NCBI RefSeq assembly: GCF_003003005.1
Contig: NZ_PVTR01000008.1
Location: 62,001 to 126,000, forward strand
Length of the DNA stretch: 64,000 bases
Source of the DNA: Mongoliibacter ruber
GTDB taxonomy: Bacteria > Bacteroidota > Bacteroidia > Cytophagales > Cyclobacteriaceae
Direction: 5' to 3'
Part shown: positions 62,258 to 64,000 of the stretch, piece by piece
Layout of the letters: each line of letters begins with the position of its first letter
Position numbering within the stretch: the stretch's first letter is position 1
Made by a program: the position numbers and the translations under genes
The notes under the pieces: generated by a model
What the model was told of the DNA's origin: nothing
What the model saw: the letters and a program-made list of their open reading frames with translations, nothing else
Databases searched by the model: none

Positions 62258-64000
62258 CTATTCTCTTAATATTTCCATTGGAGGCCTCTTTATAATTTTG
62301 CTTCCATTGAGCCATCCTAAGAATACGGTAAGTATAGTAATTGCCAAATAAACAACAATTGCTTCCTTCAGTACAGGCCTAAATGGTAATTGAAACACAA
62401 ATTGACTTAAAAGAAATGCCGCCAAATAGGAAAGCAGAATTCCACTCAATGACGCCAAAGAACCCAAAAAGAAATATTCTAAAGTATTGATCGTAGTTAC
62501 TTTTTTTGAACTTGCCCCCAAGGTCCTTAGTAGAATGCTTTCCCTCATCCGCTGATATTTACTTATAATCAGCGAACTTATCAATACAACAATTCCTGTA
62601 GCAATACTAAAGAAAGCCATAAACTGAATCACAAAGCCAATTTTTGATAGAATCTCTTCCAAAGTTTCAACTATGGCTCCAAGGTTTACTACTGAAATAT
62701 TGGGGTATTCCCTCACTATCTCTGCCTGTACATCTGCAGCCTGCCGATCGTTTTTAGTCTTGGTAATCACCACATGAAATTTAGGTGCATTATCCAATAC
62801 TTTTTCAGGAAAAAGAACAAGGAAATTGGTGGAAACCTGATTGAATTTGACATCTCTAAAGCTACCTACATAGGTCTTGATAGGCCTTCCTTGTACATTG
62901 AAAATAATCTCGTCTCCTAATTTTATACCTGTTCGCGATGCATATCCCTCATCAAATGATACAAATATGGAATCTCCCGCATTTTCTACTCTTCTGAGCT
63001 CTCCTTTTACAAGTCTTTCTGAACTGATCAATGTATCCCTGTAAGTCACCCTAAACTCCCTGTTGTACAATCCTCTTGACCTTCTTTCTTCATCAGGAAG
63101 GGTGTCATTGACTTTTTTACTTAATCCATTGATCGATTCCAGCGCCATGGTAACAATGGGTACCTGTTGCAGAATGGGCAAATCCCTTTTCTGTAAAGAA
63201 GCCACTACTGATTCTACCTGGCGTGTCTGAATATCGAAAAGTAACATGTTGGGTTGATCTTCCTTGTCAGCAAACTTCACTTCGTCTAACAACTGTCCTT
63301 GAACAAAGAACAGTGTACTGATCATAGCAGTGCCTAAACCTATGGTTGCGATCAAAGAAACTGTCTGATTATTTGGCCTGTATAGGTTGGATAAAGATTG
63401 TCTCAGGGTGTACCTTAAGGATATTGGCAAAAACCTTCTTATTGACCACATGATAAACAAGGCTACGGACCATAATACTGCAAACGCAAAAATTATAAAC
63501 CCTGTAAAACCTGCAGCAATTTTCCACCCATCAAGAAGAAAATAACTAAAGCCAAAAATGAACAATAAGATACTCAAAATGACTAACCACCTCCATTTGT
63601 CTGCTCTTAGACTTATCTCATTGCCGCCAGGTCTCAAGGTTGCCATGGGAGACACTTTCCTGATTTTCAAAAGAGGCAATAAACCAAAAAGGATGGATAC
63701 AAAGAGACCTGTAATCAACCCAAACGCAACACTTGTCCATGCAATACTTATACTTACCTCCACTGGAAGAAAATCAGCAAAAACAGAAGGTAATGCAAAT
63801 TGCAATAAAGTGCCAAGAAAGGCGCCAAGGATGGATCCAAAAAGCCCCATGATCAAAATTTGCAAAAGATATATTTTCATGGCTACCCAAGAAGAAACAC
63901 CAAGACATCTCAGAACGGCGACTGAGGCAAGTTTTTCTTTTACAAAGACATTAACTGCCGAGGCAACCCCCACACAGCCTAAAAGGAGAGCAATAAATGC
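62258..64000 (-). CDS. FtsX-like ABC transporter permease, N-terminus outside the window
   Basis: About 580 C-terminal residues are visible and the frame stays open to the window edge, so the true start lies outside. Two FtsX domains are evident, one ending near the ATLRPGG segment and a C-terminal one (FFSIATGIVVLISSLIISKY onward), separated by four or five helices and a periplasmic domain of about 200 residues. The layout matches the YbbP/MacB-like permeases that work with a YbbA/LolD-type ATPase. The substrate is unknown. Confidence 0.9.
   Translation of the reverse strand, partial: AFIALLLGCVGVASAVNVFVKEKLASVAVLRCLGVSSWVAMKIYLLQILIMGLFGSILGAFLGTLLQFALPSVFADFLPVEVSISIAWTSVAFGLITGLFVSILFGLLPLLKIRKVSPMATLRPGGNEISLRADKWRWLVILSILLFIFGFSYFLLDGWKIAAGFTGFIIFAFAVLWSVALFIMWSIRRFLPISLRYTLRQSLSNLYRPNNQTVSLIATIGLGTAMISTLFFVQGQLLDEVKFADKEDQPNMLLFDIQTRQVESVVASLQKRDLPILQQVPIVTMALESINGLSKKVNDTLPDEERRSRGLYNREFRVTYRDTLISSERLVKGELRRVENAGDSIFVSFDEGYASRTGIKLGDEIIFNVQGRPIKTYVGSFRDVKFNQVSTNFLVLFPEKVLDNAPKFHVVITKTKNDRQAADVQAEIVREYPNISVVNLGAIVETLEEILSKIGFVIQFMAFFSIATGIVVLISSLIISKYQRMRESILLRTLGASSKKVTTINTLEYFFLGSLASLSGILLSYLAAFLLSQFVFQLPFRPVLKEAIVVYLAITILTVFLGWLNGSKIIKRPPMEILRE

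Overview
The window is a chromosomal segment from a member of the Bacteroidota, most likely Cytophagales (Cyclobacteriaceae-like, e.g. the Algoriphagus group; the genus is an inference). The evidence is TonB-dependent receptors paired with DUF4249 lipoproteins, a sigma-ECF/anti-sigma-barrel operon, TAnnTTTG-type -7 promoter boxes, low GC and short intergenic gaps. It reads as core genome with a few accessory patches. I saw no rRNA, tRNA, CRISPR array, prophage or intact insertion sequence.

Layout: (1) 1-3.2 kb, glycerol catabolism: glpK (cut by the window edge), glpD and a divergent DeoR-family regulator, with helically phased operator-like repeats. (2) 3.2-10.9 kb, housekeeping and stress: a SixA-like phosphatase, an RluA-type pseudouridine synthase, a YihY membrane protein, prfC, an orphan histidine kinase, dps, lipA and a barrel-like protein. 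(3) 10.9-14.3 kb, osmC and an ECF sigma / anti-sigma-barrel fusion / tandem-FKBP lipoprotein operon. (4) 14.4-18.8 kb, sdaAA, a CaCA antiporter, upp and ompA. (5) 18.9-25 kb, an M42 peptidase, hpt, adk, obg, grpE, dnaJ and a secreted protein. (6) 24.9-30.2 kb, an ABC exporter, a UPF0158 protein, an esterase, cdd and a saccharopine-reductase-like enzyme. (7) 30.2-35.2 kb, an IPT/kelch lipoprotein - TonB receptor - DUF4249 operon. (8) 35.3-45 kb, trmN6, rnhA, marC, a class V aminotransferase, aroQ, xerD, a tandem-duplicated small protein with one frameshifted copy, pyrD, ftsK and lolA. (9) 45-52.8 kb, pyrF, two RlpA paralogues bracketing an RHH/PIN toxin-antitoxin pair and sbcDC, with short repeats on each side of sbcC. 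(10) 53-56.3 kb, a second TonB receptor/DUF4249 pair. (11) 56.4-60 kb, a MarR - YceI - MhqO-like - MhqD-like cluster with a repeated MarR-type operator, then an alpha/beta hydrolase. (12) 60-64 kb, a secreted amidohydrolase, a small secreted protein and an FtsX-type permease cut by the window end.

Genes that work together: glpR is placed to control glpD and glpK. grpE and dnaJ form a DnaK co-chaperone pair. upp, hpt, adk, cdd, pyrD and pyrF serve nucleotide synthesis and salvage from separate loci. sbcD and sbcC form one nuclease. Each DUF4249 lipoprotein is translationally coupled to its receptor, where SusD would sit in a Sus system. The points most worth a second look are the single-zinc-centre DnaJ, the possible envelope-spanning anti-sigma/barrel fusion, the frameshifted tandem paralogue, the phased operator repeats (glp, toxin-antitoxin, MarR) and the hairpins lying between a promoter box and the start codon of hpt and obg.
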